This document shows positions 52,925 to 63,777 of a stretch of 64,000 nucleotides of DNA, one piece after another. Position 1 is the stretch's first letter. Each line of letters opens with the position of its first letter. Source of the DNA: Streblospio benedicti (lineage: Eukaryota > Annelida > Polychaeta > Spionida > Spionidae); NCBI GenBank assembly GCA_019095985.1, contig CM032668.1, forward strand, positions 20,762,011-20,826,010, in the 5' to 3' direction. The notes under the pieces are model-generated. The model ran no database searches. It saw only the letters and a program-made list of their open reading frames with translations, and was not told where the DNA came from. The position numbers and the translations under genes were made by a program.

Positions 52925-54520
52925 TAGTGGTCTCACCACTCTGGACGGTGCATTCCATCACATAATTGAGCACGCTGATTGACCAACAGCGTGGGCTATT
53001 GGCGGAGGCGGAATGATAGAATGATTGATTGCCCTGCTGACACTTGGCTGGCTTATGTTGGTCGTGTCAGCACAGGTCTTTAAGAAAAATATTTGATTTA
53101 GTGTTACATTTATCATCAACAAAACAAAATCTTAAATATACTTGGCAAATTGCTACTAAGATTTGCTAACAATGATATTTTAATCCATTGGTGTCATTAA
53201 CTAATTTATATGTTCAAGGCAAAAAAAATAGTGAGATAAAAGGTTTGTAATGGATATCCATTTGACTGGCACTTCTGTAACACATTAGATCAGTGACAAT
53301 AATCAATTTTACATAAAATAGCCATTACAAGTTGAAAGGGAAAGTGGCGAGAACCTCAGCGCACACACACATCACTTGGTGACATTTCGATGAGTTGGTG
53401 GACAAGATCATCATGGAGTAAGACCACCAATGAACATTAAATTTGTAACAAAAATATAAAAACATCTTTAAGTCTTAATTTTAATTTTTGCTGGCAATAA
53501 AACTTATATAATTGAAAGTGGTATTTTCTTCACAAAAAAATAAATGCTGTTTTTCATGGAACCAGAAAAAAACAGTAAATTAATTTTGTGCTACCAAACC
53601 AAAGAAAGCGTCCAGTGCTTTGAACCCATTCCGTCCTGTTGCTCTCATTGAATTTTATATTCGTCCACTATATGGTACCGCACCGGATGCAAATTTTAAA
53701 GTAGCCAAACAAAATTTGCAAGCCACATTGGCATTTGCCCAAGTTTCACGGTGATTATATATATATATATATATATTATATTATAAAATTTTGCATTATA
53801 TATATATATATATGTGAGGAATGAAATGAGTGGTCTCACCGCTCTGGAGGCGTTCATTCCATATATAATATATATATATGATATATATAATCAGCCTGGA
53901 GTTGTTATATATTTATATATATATGATAGAATGATTGATTTTAATGAAACTGGCTGGATATTTGAGTGAGACTTTACCAGAGAAAAACCGATTTAGTGTT
54001 AGATGATCATCTGTGGGAACAAAATCTTAAATAAACTTGGAAAATTGCTACTAGAGGAAGATCCATTGGTGTTTTTCAAGCAATTTATATGTTCTAGTAA
54101 CAAAATAGTGAGATATTCGAAGGTTTGTAAGGATCCACTGGTTAGACTAAACACCACTACCACAGAAATGACAATAACGAAATTTTTACATAAAATAAAT
54201 ATTACAAGGATGAGTGGCGTAGAACCTCAGCGCAACACACACAACATCACTTGGTGACGGAGGCTTCCCGATGAGTTGAGTCGGGACAAGATCATCATGG
54301 AGTAAATCCCAATGAACATTAAACCTTTGTAACAAAATACAAAACATCTTTAAGTATTTAATTTTGCTGGCAATAAAACTTTATGGACAATTAATGAGCA
54401 TTAATTTTTGAAACTGCATAGTTCCAGTGCTTATACCCCTATTCATGCTGTTACAGACCAATATATGATTTTCGTAATTCCATACAAAATTTGCAAGCCA
54501 CAATGGCAAACAAAATTATA
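52925..54520. repeat. Tandem duplication, ~0.9-kb period
   Basis: The unit at about 52925-53750 (from GTGGTCTCACCACTCTGGA) recurs at about 53829-54520 (GTGGTCTCACCGCTCTGGA). Shared blocks include GATAGAATGATTGATT, GAACCTCAGCGCA, ATCACTTGGTGAC, CAAGATCATCATGGAGTAA and CAAAATTTGCAAGCCACA. The second copy has many small indels and is shorter. No coding content recognised. Confidence 0.85.
53755..53935. repeat. (AT)n microsatellite between the two duplicate units
   Basis: Several AT runs (53757-53776, 53799-53812, 53863-53889, 53906-53923) interrupted by short pieces of the flanking unit. The interspersed, shuffled structure suggests replication slippage or misassembly. Confidence 0.9.
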
Positions 54521-54992
54521 CTGTTTAATTGGTTTGATACAGATACTATTTTCAACGTAGTTGTTAATTGGTTTGATGTATTTCTATTTTCTCTGATATT
54601 TCATTTCACCGAGCCTCCATTTGTGTCTTCATGTGTGTTTGCAGAGTGTAGGAAAAATAACTTATATATGAATATTTCGAAATTAAAAACTATAACCGTA
54701 ACATATACAGAGCTTGATTGAATTTCTCAAATTTTCCACTTCAATAAGAGCTTCAAATGGTGTTTTCAACTTAACATTAATTATATGTTTATGCGAACCA
54801 TAAAAAATTATACCTGACCATGTGCATTTACAAAAAAAATATAAACAGTCAAGTAAGACTTGATAAATTATTATAAAACATTAAAAGCAAAATCTTTCAG
54901 ATTGTTAAATAAATGAGATAAAAATTTTATTTTTGGTTTGCTATAAATGATAAATGTTTTCATGAATAGTATGCATATTGATATATAAAAAC

Positions 54993-56108
54993 CTTTGTGA
55001 TTGAAAAGATAGCGCCTTTTCAGTTTCTTATTGCTGAAAGCCTCCATGGGCTTTATGCGTTCCAATCGAACTTCCTCCTCTGAATCCTCACCCATGTCAA
55101 AGAACATATCGAACTGGAAAAAAGTATTTAAGTTAACATAACACCAAAGTTTGCAGGAGGGAAAGGCAATGCAGCCTAATATTATTAGAATATATATGTA
55201 TGTTTGTTTTGTTTTTTATTTTAAAATAAAATTATATGTATTTAAACTGTAGGAGAGAGTAAATATTTAGAGAATATTACCTCGGGAAAGTGAGAGTAGA
55301 CAGTGGTACTGTCAATGACTAGAGGGTGGGCACTGAATCTACTGACAATCCAAGTGCTGACTAAGAAGCAAGCTGAAACAAATGAACACAATACATAGTA
55401 GTGTATGATTTGTACTGTAGGAATATCAATTGTTTGGTATCCATGTTTTTTTCATTTTATCAACGTTTATGTTAATTTAAGATCAAGAAAATTATTCACC
55501 ATGTAATGAGATCACATCGGCAAAGTAGTTAGATCACAATGTGTCGCACGGCTCTTAACCACCACAATCAAGTATATTTTCACCAAAGTGGTGAGACAAA
55601 AGGATATACCTTGGATTGGCTGGTTGTGTTTGAGTGGGGGGTAGGGGTTGGGTGGTGGTATGGACATTAAACGTCCTCTGGATCTCAGTAGTAGTAGTAG
55701 TAACAGTAGTAACAATTTGGCAATATAGGAAAAGGTATGATAGTATGATAGAAGAGGTTAGGGATAGGGGGGGGGGGGGCATGGGAGAAGTATTTAATGT
55801 TGCATACCTCTTCATTGACGAAGGAAGCTTGGGGGGAAATATAGGACTTAAGGAAAGAATGGGTGGGATGGAAGGATAAGTATCAAAAACAACTAGTAGA
55901 ACAATATAAAACCAAAACAAACTTGTTTCAGTGACAGTGTTCCAATTTCCAAATAGTGACATCGCGTTCCTACCGGTTTTAACACATATAACTGTCATAA
56001 TACTATTCCATAAATCACACACTTAATCTATACTTACATTATTTAGTTCATCTTTGCACAACACAAACACAATTTACCGTTGACAGTTTCGGCAACTGCT
56101 GTTGCCAT
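54993..56108 (-). CDS. Spliced gene of unknown function, first three exons (MATAVAETVN start)
   Basis: Minus-strand exons 56108-56078 (31 nt), 55372-55281 (92 nt) and 55113-54993 (121 nt), with GT-AG ends and continuous phases 1, 1 and 1. The product begins MATAVAETVN, then ACFLVSTWIVSRFSAHPLVI (a possible membrane segment or signal anchor), STTVYSHFPEFDMFFDMGED and SEEEVRLERIKPMEAFSNKK, ending LKRRYLFNHK before the donor AAAG/GTTTTT. I do not recognise the family. The first exon lies in an inverted duplication whose mirror copy supplies the first exon of the divergent plus-strand gene. The next exons would lie left of 54.9 kb; none found. Confidence 0.65.
55385..56030. other. First intron of the minus-strand gene
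   Basis: Contains a GTAGTAGTAGTAGTAACAG microsatellite near 55685 and a G run at 55768-55779. The long open frames across it on both strands look fortuitous. Confidence 0.6.
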
Positions 56109-57005
56109 TTTCAAAACATTTCTGCGCATGTCAAGGTAACTCAGCACGACTTCCGATGCCGAAAATCGGGTCGTACACGTGAGAGAGATGAAAGGCCCCC
56201 TCGTCTCGGTTCATGACCTGCTTCTGTCCTCGTATCTTTATCGCCTCCCTGATGGTTCTTGTTCTCCAATCTCTGAAAATGGCAACAGCAGTTGCCGAAA
56301 CTGTCAACAGTAAATTGTGTTTGTGTTGTGCAAAGATGAACTAAATAATGTATATATATTTATTCCAACACGATGAACTCGTTCAAGGACTTAATCTATA
56401 CTATTACAAGAACTTTTTGAACATATATTTAAGTACTATCTTACGTTTTATTGCGGAGTATTAAGTAAAATTTTTAATTATTTACCTTTACACTTCCTGT
56501 TTCTGCCGTCTGCTAGATGGTGCAAACTTTTGCGCACTTGCAGGTGCGAAATTGTGAAATAGGTCAACACCTATTTCAAAATACGCACTGCGGATTTTGT
56601 TTTTGGCAAATGCAGAAAGTTTCAAGAATACCGATTTTAAAATAAGCAGCCTGCTAATTTTATTTGGTGCGTAAAGTTATTTTTGCGCCTGCTAAAATGG
56701 TGCTGAAAATGATTTAAGCAGCTTCAAGAATACAACCCCTGGTGTTGCCATTTTCAAAATCTCTCCGCATGTCAAGGTCACACAGTTTGACTTCCGATGC
56801 CGAAAATCTGATCGTACACGTGCGAGGGAGGACAAGAACCATCAAGGAAGTGAGAAAGATATAGGTCATGAACAGGGACGAGGGGCCTTTCATCTCTCCC
56901 ATGTGTACGGTCCGAAAGATGTGCTGAGTGACCTTCACATGCGTAGAGAGATTTTGAAAAGGGCAACAGCAGTTGTTGAAACTATCAATCAATGTAAGAA
57001 TTTAT
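56035..57005. repeat. Inverted duplications of a first-exon/promoter segment
   Basis: AAAATGGCAACAGCAGTTGC with its flanks occurs four times: minus strand at about 56035-56160, plus strand at 56275-56345, minus strand (diverged) at about 56742-56830 and plus strand (diverged, ATG lost) at about 56905-57005. A shared flank, CGCATGTCAAGGT.AC.CAG...GACTTCCGATGCCGAAAATC, follows in the two minus-strand copies. The first pair forms divergent starts 171 bp apart; the second pair is a decayed version. Confidence 0.85.
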
Positions 57006-60000
57006 TGTGTTGTGTTAAGACGAACTTTGTGTATATATCGGTATGTTTTGAGGGGAAGCGGCTTAACCCTAGTCTTTATCAGCGTGTTTTGTATCAGGAG
57101 AGCGCACACACAGCGTGGGGAGTGAGGGACTGGAGGAACGTATGACAAAGGATGAGCAGCTCTCAGCCAGGGTCGCGCAGATTCTTCAGGTAACGGTGAA
57201 GTCACATGTAGTAAAAATCTCCTCGTGGGGATACCTTGCAAGTAGAGTCAAGTTTTTACTATCGTGTTTGTTTTATATGAAGTTATAAATATGTTTGACT
57301 AATGGGGATACGCCACCAACGGGGACTGTACATACTCATATATGCTAAATATTGTCCCTTATGGGGAGTCCTAGTATAAAAAGTTTTATGAGCTGCCCGT
57401 ACCATTTCATATTAAAAGAGAACAAATTATGAAGTCAAAAAGTTACGAAATTTTGTTAAAATCACAAAATTTCAAGTGAAAAATGTTATTTTTCATTTAA
57501 GAAAGCATTGAAGATGAGAAAATTTGTGATTTTAATAAAAAAATTGTACCTTTTTGACTTCATAATTTGTTCTGTCCATATGGGGAGGTTTAATCTTTCT
57601 GGAGAGGTTTAACTGTATCAGTAACATGCAAGGGCATAGCTAGAGCTAACCCTAGAAACATATAAAAACCGTGAATTTAGGATTTTGCAACAGTCCCCTC
57701 AATACAAGTTTGCCTGTCACTAATTTGGTCTGTTATCAGTTAAACAAATTTAGATTGATGACTTAATGAAAGAGTGTGAATAACCATGTGAGTATCTTGC
57801 ATATGATGCAGTGCAGTGTTTGAAATAGTAGGGGGCTCGAGGGCCCTGAGCCCCCAATTTTTGACCAGGGCCCTTAACTTTTAGGAGTTGAGGGCCCTGC
57901 TGTCCCTCAACTATTTTTGGTGAATATTGGTGAGTCATAGTGAATTCCATACTTTATCATGTTCAAATACATGTCTATAAAAGTTCTTTTGCTAACATTT
58001 CAAACACATATTACAGCAGGGCCCTCAACTTATGATCAGCGCCCCCAACTGTTTAAAGTTAAGGGCTCTGCTGGACCTGAACTTTTTTCTTCGAGTTTCA
58101 AACGCTGACATAGTTTCATACATTATTACCAAGACTACATGTACCTGTGTTTTTGTGAAATGTGTTCAGAGGTATCAGAAACTTTCATTCAATCATCAAA
58201 TAAAAAATAATTTGTGTTCAAATACAGACTTTGTAAGTCTATGTTTACACAGGGTGAAAATGTATGTAAGAGGAAAATCTAAACAAAGCATTTTTTTTAA
58301 CTTAATGCAAAATCATAAAGGTTCTTTATTGTTCACCAAATGTCCATTAATATGCTGAACATGTCATTTTGCGGACTGATGATATTACGTCAACTACCAC
58401 AGTTTTCCAATGAATTGTATCCTCGATTAGATGATAATAAGTGACAATATATAATCTAATGTATGTCATCATCCTGTGACTCAGTATCATGTCCACATCA
58501 TGTAATTGATGTCACTTTTTTCTGGAGATTAATATTATCTCTGTATAAGATGCTTTATGTCACAAATCAACCACACATTATATAACGTCATATCACTGTT
58601 AGCACACTTGTATGTCATCCGTTTTTAAGGTCTCTTTATGGTTCATTATGTAGGTGTCCCTCTATAGATCACTATCAGAATAGTTATGTTGCTCGCTGGT
58701 TATTGGCGCTGTATCTTCATGGTGGCCACCTTGTAGGAGTACTGTTTACCTCTCCAGCCCCACCACTGTATGCCGTGTTCCTTTGGTACATTGCCGCGCT
58801 CGAAGTAGGTGCCGGTGAGCCGAGCCTGGGAGCAGTCGTGGTACCACCAGCCGCCGGTGTTGAAGCCTGTTCCATCAGCACAGTGACAACGACACAGATC
58901 ATTGTCCTGGTCAATGGTCGAGAACGATATTTTGTTGAATTTCGTTGTCATCATTGAGTCGCCCGCGGTGCCGCTGTAGCCGCCGATGCGGAGGTGGTAC
59001 TTGCCAGAGCCATGAGCCACATGGAACTTTGAGTACTCAGCATAACGCGTCTCTCCCTCCCAGTCCATGAGGTCCACACGCATCTTATATTTCCGCCTCT
59101 TGGTCAGTTGGTGCATCAGAATCAGCCCCATCCAGTGGGAGCCCAGGGGGTCACCGAACCCGGCCTCATAATCAACCCACTTCTTGTAGGTGAAGTCCGT
59201 GAGGTTGTCCTGACGGTGTAGAATGCGGGTCCAGGCACCACCATCAGCAGACATCTCACAATAAACACGCTTTATCAGTCCCTTTCCTGCACTGACACCA
59301 TACACCCCACTGGCCTTGTACTTGAGGGCGGGAATGTCGTCACAGTCGTCACTTGTACTACTGCTCTCAGTAACATTCTTTGTAGTGCTGTCTATAACAA
59401 TGTGTGGAATGCCACTGGTTGTGCCGCTTTCAACATTAGTCTTTTGGATCTTAGATTCTAGCTCTGACACTTTGGTTTGTAGTTCGTCTATAGTATCTTT
59501 CTGATTCTTCACTTTCTGGTCGAGTTCTTGGATTCTGTTTTCATACTTGCTAACTTGATCAGTAAGTTGTGAGTTCAGGTTTGATAACTCAGCATCATAT
59601 GAGGTCTTCTGACTATCAAGTTTTGTTTCTAATTCCATGATCTTCTTCTGCGATCTCTCATGTGCATCCTTCAAAAACGCTACGTCTCTTTCCATACTTT
59701 CCATCATGGCAACCAGCCTGCGGATTTCTATATTCCTACAATGACCATCACACGGACTGTCCAGTAGCGTGGATTGACTCCACACACTGACCAATCGACT
59801 CAACACCAAAATCACCAACAAACTCATCATGACGTTCACTTTGTGTCGTGTCTTATCATGGAGTGACTGAATAAACTGGTTTAAAATCTAATGTTAACAA
59901 TCTGTTGAAATAGGAAGTCAAGTTTTAATCAAGCAATTCGATCAGTTGATCTTTAAAAGTTCATGCAGCTTTGCGAGTTACCATGGAGACAGCTCATGTC

Positions 60001-63000
60001 ATCCAATTTCATTGCTAGAAATAAAATATGTTTAAACTAAAAGATGAACACATGGACAGAAGGTATATAGGATATATACTACAGTTTTAATCAAGCACGC
60101 TCGATCAGTTGATCTTTAAAGTTCATGCTGCTTGGCGAGTTTGCATACACATGCATACACATGGGTAGTCACATAATTGGTGATACATAAATGTGTATGC
60201 AAATCAAAAATATAAACAAACTTGGCTATTCCAATCATGGTACCTAATCCCCAATTTTGACTTGTTCAAAATGTCTGACTCTGTCTCTCACAGACACTGG
60301 AAAAATCTCTTGAGGGAAAAATGCCATTTTCATGTATGTGTTCACTATTATGTAAACCAATCAGAATAATCAAAATTGCAATGTAAATCTGGCAAAAAAT
60401 TAGCATTTCATTCCTATAATTTTTATTTTGATATTCATTACCATTTTGTAATATGATTGAAAATGTATCGTTCTGAACTTGCTGTCAGCACATTAGCTTT
60501 CCCAGTTAAAACACTTTGTAACATTAATGCCCAAACATTTTTTGGCCAATGTAGACTTGTTGCAATTTTCTCGAAATGTTGAAAATATTTGCCAACGTCT
60601 TTTTCCTGGAATTTCGGCACTAGTCTAATATTTTTAGCTGCATCAAAATTAGTATCAGATGATGGATGTGTGCTAGAGTTTGGCAAGCCGGCTTCTATTT
60701 CTTTTAGTCTGATTTCTCTTTGAATTTCTCTTTCTCTTAATTTTCTTTCTTCTTTCTCTTTTTCTCTTTCATTTTCTAACTGTTTCATTTTATATTCATG
60801 TGCTATTTCTCTTTCTTTTCTTTCTTTTTCTCTTAATTCTCTTTCTCTTAATTCTCTTTCTCTTGATTCTCTTTCTTCTTTTTCTCTTATTTTTTTCTCT
60901 TTCTCTTTCTAATTGTTTCATTTTATATTCATGTTCTCACTCATGCAGAGATTCTTTATTGTTACAGGATCTAGATTTAGATGAAGAACGCAGAAGTCGC
61001 AAAAAAGAGTCCTCAACTGTCGGTGGAGACCACGTCAGCAGGTTCGTCCAAGCAGAGGCTGGGATTTATAAACAAAGGTACCGCTTCTTTTATAATCTTG
61101 ACTTTCTAAAAGATTTTTCTCGTAAGTATGGTCCCCAGGAAAATCTTTCTAGCATGTATGTACAGTAGGTTTGTTAGGGACCAAATTAGCAGGGAAAATC
61201 AGCTGGTTCAAAGAGCACCGGCCTCAACCAATCGCAATGTAAGGAGGAATGCCGATTATTCGAAACCCAGTTTGTAAAAATCATCCTCATTTGGGAATTA
61301 CATGTACATTGTAGCTTATAAAATCGCACATATTTGTATTTCTGTATTTACATTCATTTACAATCAATTATTTTCATATCTCATGCCATATTGGAATAAA
61401 AACAAGGTCTGTTACATTTGTTGCTAAAATGAAAACAAACCAGACGTTTTTATGAAGAGGCCTATATGCCTACTGCAGTCTTGTCATTGTTGTTTCTGAA
61501 ATATGCTACATATTCAACTGATATTGCCCTGTTATTGGCCTGGATGTTAAAGGTCAACAGTACGAAAAACACATGTGTGAAAAGTGTCCCTAAAAACAGC
61601 TTTTCTTGGTAAGTGAAGTGATCCAATTTAGTAAGATGTTTTCTTATAATGCTGCATTTGGGTGCTTCTTCCGAAAACCTAAATATACACAGTTACCATG
61701 TGGAAAATTCACTCGAACGGACGTTCCCAGTCGTAAATCATGGTGTTTACCAGTTAGAAGTTTGGTCTACTAAAAAAGCTCAGTGTTCACGACTGGAAAA
61801 TACGATTTGTAAAGAGATTCATTGGATTTCTTTTTTATATCAACAAGTATCACTAATTTTGTGCTAAATCCATTTAAACTTACAATAATTGTCTTAATAT
61901 TTTCGGACATTGTCGATGTCCATCGTCTGAGACTTTTCTGTCACCAGGTGGCAGCACGTGACCGAAGTGGAAGTCAGTCAGTGTTTGTTGTTGGGGGGTG
62001 GTCGAGGGCGCGCGCGGTGGAAAATATTAAGACAATTATTGTAAGTTTAAATGGATTTAGCACAAAATTAGTGATACTTGTTGATGGAAAATACGACTTG
62101 GAATGCCCATTCGAGTAAATTTACCATATGGGAAGCTCATATTCTCGAGTTGGAAAAAGACGTGAACGCACCATTGTTGCTCTTGTTTTACAGTCTTAGT
62201 CGACACAGCACAGGAAAGATGACTGATGATACGTTCTTTGAGGACCAAGGCTATGCGGAATATAGGTCAGCACGGGACTACACAGACCACAAGCAGTGAG
62301 TGGAGAGCGTTCTTGTTAGACATATATACAAACTAAAATGATAATTTGATTTATGAATAATTGTTATATTTCTCAAATACATTTTGCAATTTATAATTTG
62401 ACCACTTTGATGTGAATGAAGTTAGCAGGATTAGATAACTAATGACTTATGAATCCACTACAACAAGAGTGCTCAGCATATTGATTTTTTTGTATCACAA
62501 TGAAATACATTTTACATCAAGCATTTTTCCTGTAGTTTAAGAGTGTACAGTAGAACCTCCCTATTAGGACCACCTTTAGGAGCAGTGTTAGGTGGTATCA
62601 ATAGAGAGGTGGTCTCTATACAGAGGTTCATTTTGGTAGCTTTATGAGAAATTGGACCGTGAAAAGTGGGCTTATTATAGTGGTGGTCTCAATATAGAAG
62701 TGGTCTTAATTGGAGGTTCTACTGTACAGTGAATATCCTCAACAAAGGAAGAGTAAACAAAGGAAACTCTGAATAAAGGAAACTTTTCTCATGCATTAGC
62801 TTATAATAATGTAAGCAAATGATGTAGTAATCAAAGGAAACCCTCTACAAAGGAAGGATTTGTGACTGCAAATAGCCTTCATTTGTTGAGGATTTTCACT
62901 GTAGTTGTAGTTGTTACATCTGGACAGTAAGTGACCTTTACGATATAATAACACGTGCGTTCTGTTTGTGTCTGGCTGTAGGGAGCTCGAGGAGCGTTTG

Positions 63001-63777
63001 GTTCAGTCGGCACGTGCGGACCTCGCGGCAGACAGAGCCCTCGATAACATGGCAGACCGGACACGCACAAACAACAGGTACTTGTGGCTTAGTGGAACCG
63101 GTTTCGAGGTTCAAAAACTTTTGAAATAAGATCGCTGTTGACCAAGCGCAATCTCAGTTTAATTTTAATATACCTATGTTGAATACTCATCTGCTCAAGT
63201 TTGTAATCATATATACACTTTTTTCAACCAACTTTTGAGCTTGTTTTAAGCATACCTATGATAGCTTTCAATCCTCTTGGATCATCTACAACAACTGTTG
63301 TGTATATATGTTTAATATACCTGTTTAATGATCTTGTCATAATGCTTTATATATGAGGCACAGGCTTCTGGCCTATAAGTCTCTGCCAGATCAGACGAGT
63401 CTAATGCACCGAGATGAGCACGATTATATAACAATGTAGAGCAGTAGGGGACAGTCAATAAATGGATCAAACCAGACTCCTTTTCCTCATGTTAAAACCA
63501 TACATGACAATATATGAAGTGTTAGAAGCAAAATGTCTTCACATACGGCAGCCCGCCACAATATGGTTTCAATTCATATAATTAATTCTGTAATCAAATA
63601 TCCCGTTTGCTTTTACATTGGTACTTTGATATTTTATCAGATGTGATCAGCGAGGGCTGAATGAAACGTTTTCGCCCAGAGGCACCGGTGAGCGCGGGTC
63701 TGTAAGAGACGCAGACCTCAGCCAGCCAATCAGAGAGCTCAACACAAACGAACTGATCGGTGACACAAAGTATGAAA
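56279..63777 (+). CDS. Spliced gene of unknown function, first six exons, continues past the window
   Basis: Plus-strand exons 56279-56309, 57083-57189, 60968-61077, 62194-62295, 62982-63077 and 63641-63777 (31, 107, 110, 102, 96 and 137 nt), all GT-AG, phases 1, 0, 2, 2, 2 and 1 without conflict. The product starts MATAVAETVN, then TCFVSGERTHSVGSEGLEER, MTKDEQLSARVAQILQ, DLDLDEERRSRKKESS, VSRFVQAEAGIYKQR, DDTFFEDQGYAEYRSARDY, ELEERLVQSARADLAADRAL and NETFSPRGTGERGSVRD. It is hydrophilic, charged and largely helical or disordered; ARVAQILQ and ELEERLVQSARAD may form short coiled coils. A very loose resemblance to the LAAHVKNLLQ part of ALMS1 is noted but not claimed. The first exon is inferred from the mirror duplication and phase; exons 2-6 are firmer. 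Intron 2 (3.8 kb) holds an antisense fibrinogen-domain gene. Confidence 0.7.
57420..57572. repeat. Fold-back element, ~153 bp
   Basis: Arms GAACAAATTATGAAGTCAAA and its complement TTTGACTTCATAATTTGTTC enclose further pairing AAAATCACAAAATTT/AAATTTGTGATTTT. Long imperfect hairpin, a MITE-type insertion in intron 2. Confidence 0.85.
57825..58085. repeat. Diverged GGGCCCTCAACTT repeat pair
   Basis: GGGCCCTGAGCCCCCAA...CAGGGCCCTTAACTTTTAG..GTTGAGGGCCCTGCTG at 57836-57910 and AGCAGGGCCCTCAACTTATG..GCCCCCAACTG..AGTTAAGGGCTCTGCTGG at 58016-58075. Both are G/C-rich islands in AT-rich intron sequence. Probably ends of one non-autonomous element of about 250 bp. Confidence 0.6.
58090..58695. other. 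Intron 2 sequence and 3' flank of the antisense gene
   Basis: No gene recognised. The stretch 58400-58690 is presumably the 3' UTR of the minus-strand fibrinogen-domain gene. Confidence 0.5.
58700..59830 (-). CDS. Secreted fibrinogen-related protein (FReD) with coiled coil, intronless
   Basis: 376 residues. Signal peptide MMSLLVILVLSRLVSVWSQ; a heptad-rich coiled coil from about residue 35 to 130 (RLVAMMESMERDVAFLKDAH ... ELDQKVKNQKDTIDELQTKV); a Ser/Thr-rich linker; then a fibrinogen C-terminal domain from about residue 160 to the end, starting DDCDDIPALKYKASGVYGV. Family marks: VYCEMSADGGAWTRI, WVDYEAGFGDPLGSHWMGL, YKMRVDLMDWEG, the calcium-site DQDND, GGWWYHDCSQARLTGTYF and GIQWWGW. Such FReD proteins (ficolin, tachylectin and FREP kin) bind acetylated sugars on microbes or act in clotting and signalling. 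CRCHCADG adds extra cysteines, and LTG replaces the common LNG. The open frame reaches three codons further (GTG at 59839), but ATG at 59830 gives the signal peptide. One exon, nested antisense in intron 2 of the gene 56279-63777. Confidence 0.93.
   Translation of the reverse strand: MMSLLVILVLSRLVSVWSQSTLLDSPCDGHCRNIEIRRLVAMMESMERDVAFLKDAHERSQKKIMELETKLDSQKTSYDAELSNLNSQLTDQVSKYENRIQELDQKVKNQKDTIDELQTKVSELESKIQKTNVESGTTSGIPHIVIDSTTKNVTESSSTSDDCDDIPALKYKASGVYGVSAGKGLIKRVYCEMSADGGAWTRILHRQDNLTDFTYKKWVDYEAGFGDPLGSHWMGLILMHQLTKRRKYKMRVDLMDWEGETRYAEYSKFHVAHGSGKYHLRIGGYSGTAGDSMMTTKFNKISFSTIDQDNDLCRCHCADGTGFNTGGWWYHDCSQARLTGTYFERGNVPKEHGIQWWGWRGKQYSYKVATMKIQRQ
59915..60150. repeat. Direct repeat upstream of the FReD gene
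   Basis: AGTTTTAATCAAGCA..TCGATCAGTTGATCTTTAAA.GTTCATGC.GCTT.GCGAGTT occurs at 59922-59982 and 60083-60141, about 160 bp apart and 90-310 bp upstream of the minus-strand ATG. It contains the palindrome GATCAGTTGATC. Position suggests promoter material; function unknown. Confidence 0.65.
60438..60960 (-). mobile_element. LTR-retrotransposon (Gypsy/Metaviridae-type) gag fossil
   Basis: A fragment on the minus strand: an Arg/Glu/Lys-rich helical leader followed by a segment like the capsid N-terminal (SCAN-like) part of animal Gypsy gag proteins (LVPKFQEKDVGKYFQHFE, LHWPKNVWALMLQSVL). No LTRs, polymerase or other parts are recognisable nearby. It is an isolated, broken remnant, probably old. 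It lies in intron 2 of the plus-strand gene. Confidence 0.6.
61080..61640. other. Intron 3 sequence, nothing recognised
   Basis: AT-rich intron between exons 3 and 4 of the plus-strand gene, without a recognised element. Confidence 0.5.
61675..62145. mobile_element. MITE-like element with long inverted arms
   Basis: ATCAACAAGTATCACTAATTTTGTGCTAAATCC... through ...GTCTTAATATTTTC at 61838-61905 is mirrored at about 62025-62094. Weaker pairing continues outward (ACTCGAACGGACGTTCCCAGTCGTA at 61708 against 62095-62125). The ~115-bp centre is G/C-rich (CACCAGGTGGCAGCACGTGACC). Lies in intron 3, ending about 50 bp before exon 4. Confidence 0.75.
62548..62724. mobile_element. Complete MITE, 177 bp (CAGTAGAACCTCC ends), TA target
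   Basis: Perfect 13-bp inverted ends, CAGTAGAACCTCC and GGAGGTTCTACTG, with TA at 62546-62547 and 62725-62726. The interior has AGAGGTGGTCTC, GAGGTTCATTTTGG and GGTGGTCTCAATATAGAAG. Relatives are at 10376-10520 and, mirrored, about 39290-39420. Confidence 0.9.
62727..62901. mobile_element. Complete MITE, 175 bp (CAGTGAATATCCTCAACAAA ends), TA target
   Basis: Begins directly at the TA that closes the previous MITE and ends ...TTTGTTGAGGATTTTCACTG before TA at 62902-62903. Same family as 1521-1673. The inverted ends pair over about 20 bp with two mismatches. Lies 80 bp before exon 5 of the plus-strand gene. Confidence 0.9.
63080..63630. other. Intron 5 of the plus-strand gene
   Basis: No repeat or gene recognised. 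A segment at about 63360-63420 (CTCTGCCAGATCAGACGAGTC) stands out only by its base composition. Confidence 0.5.

Noticed and set aside
55512-56022. Long overlapping frames on both strands in the intron at 55.5-56 kb
   Set aside because: Low-complexity Leu/Pro/Thr runs derived from a GTA microsatellite and poly-G; inside a well-supported intron.
60800-61168. 122-codon plus-strand frame starting with Leu/Phe runs
   Set aside because: The first half is the antisense of an Arg/Glu-rich repeat; only the true exon at 60968-61077 is kept.
57083-63777. Assignment of the plus-strand gene to ALMS1
   Set aside because: Only a weak resemblance of ARVAQILQ to one short stretch; not enough to name the gene.
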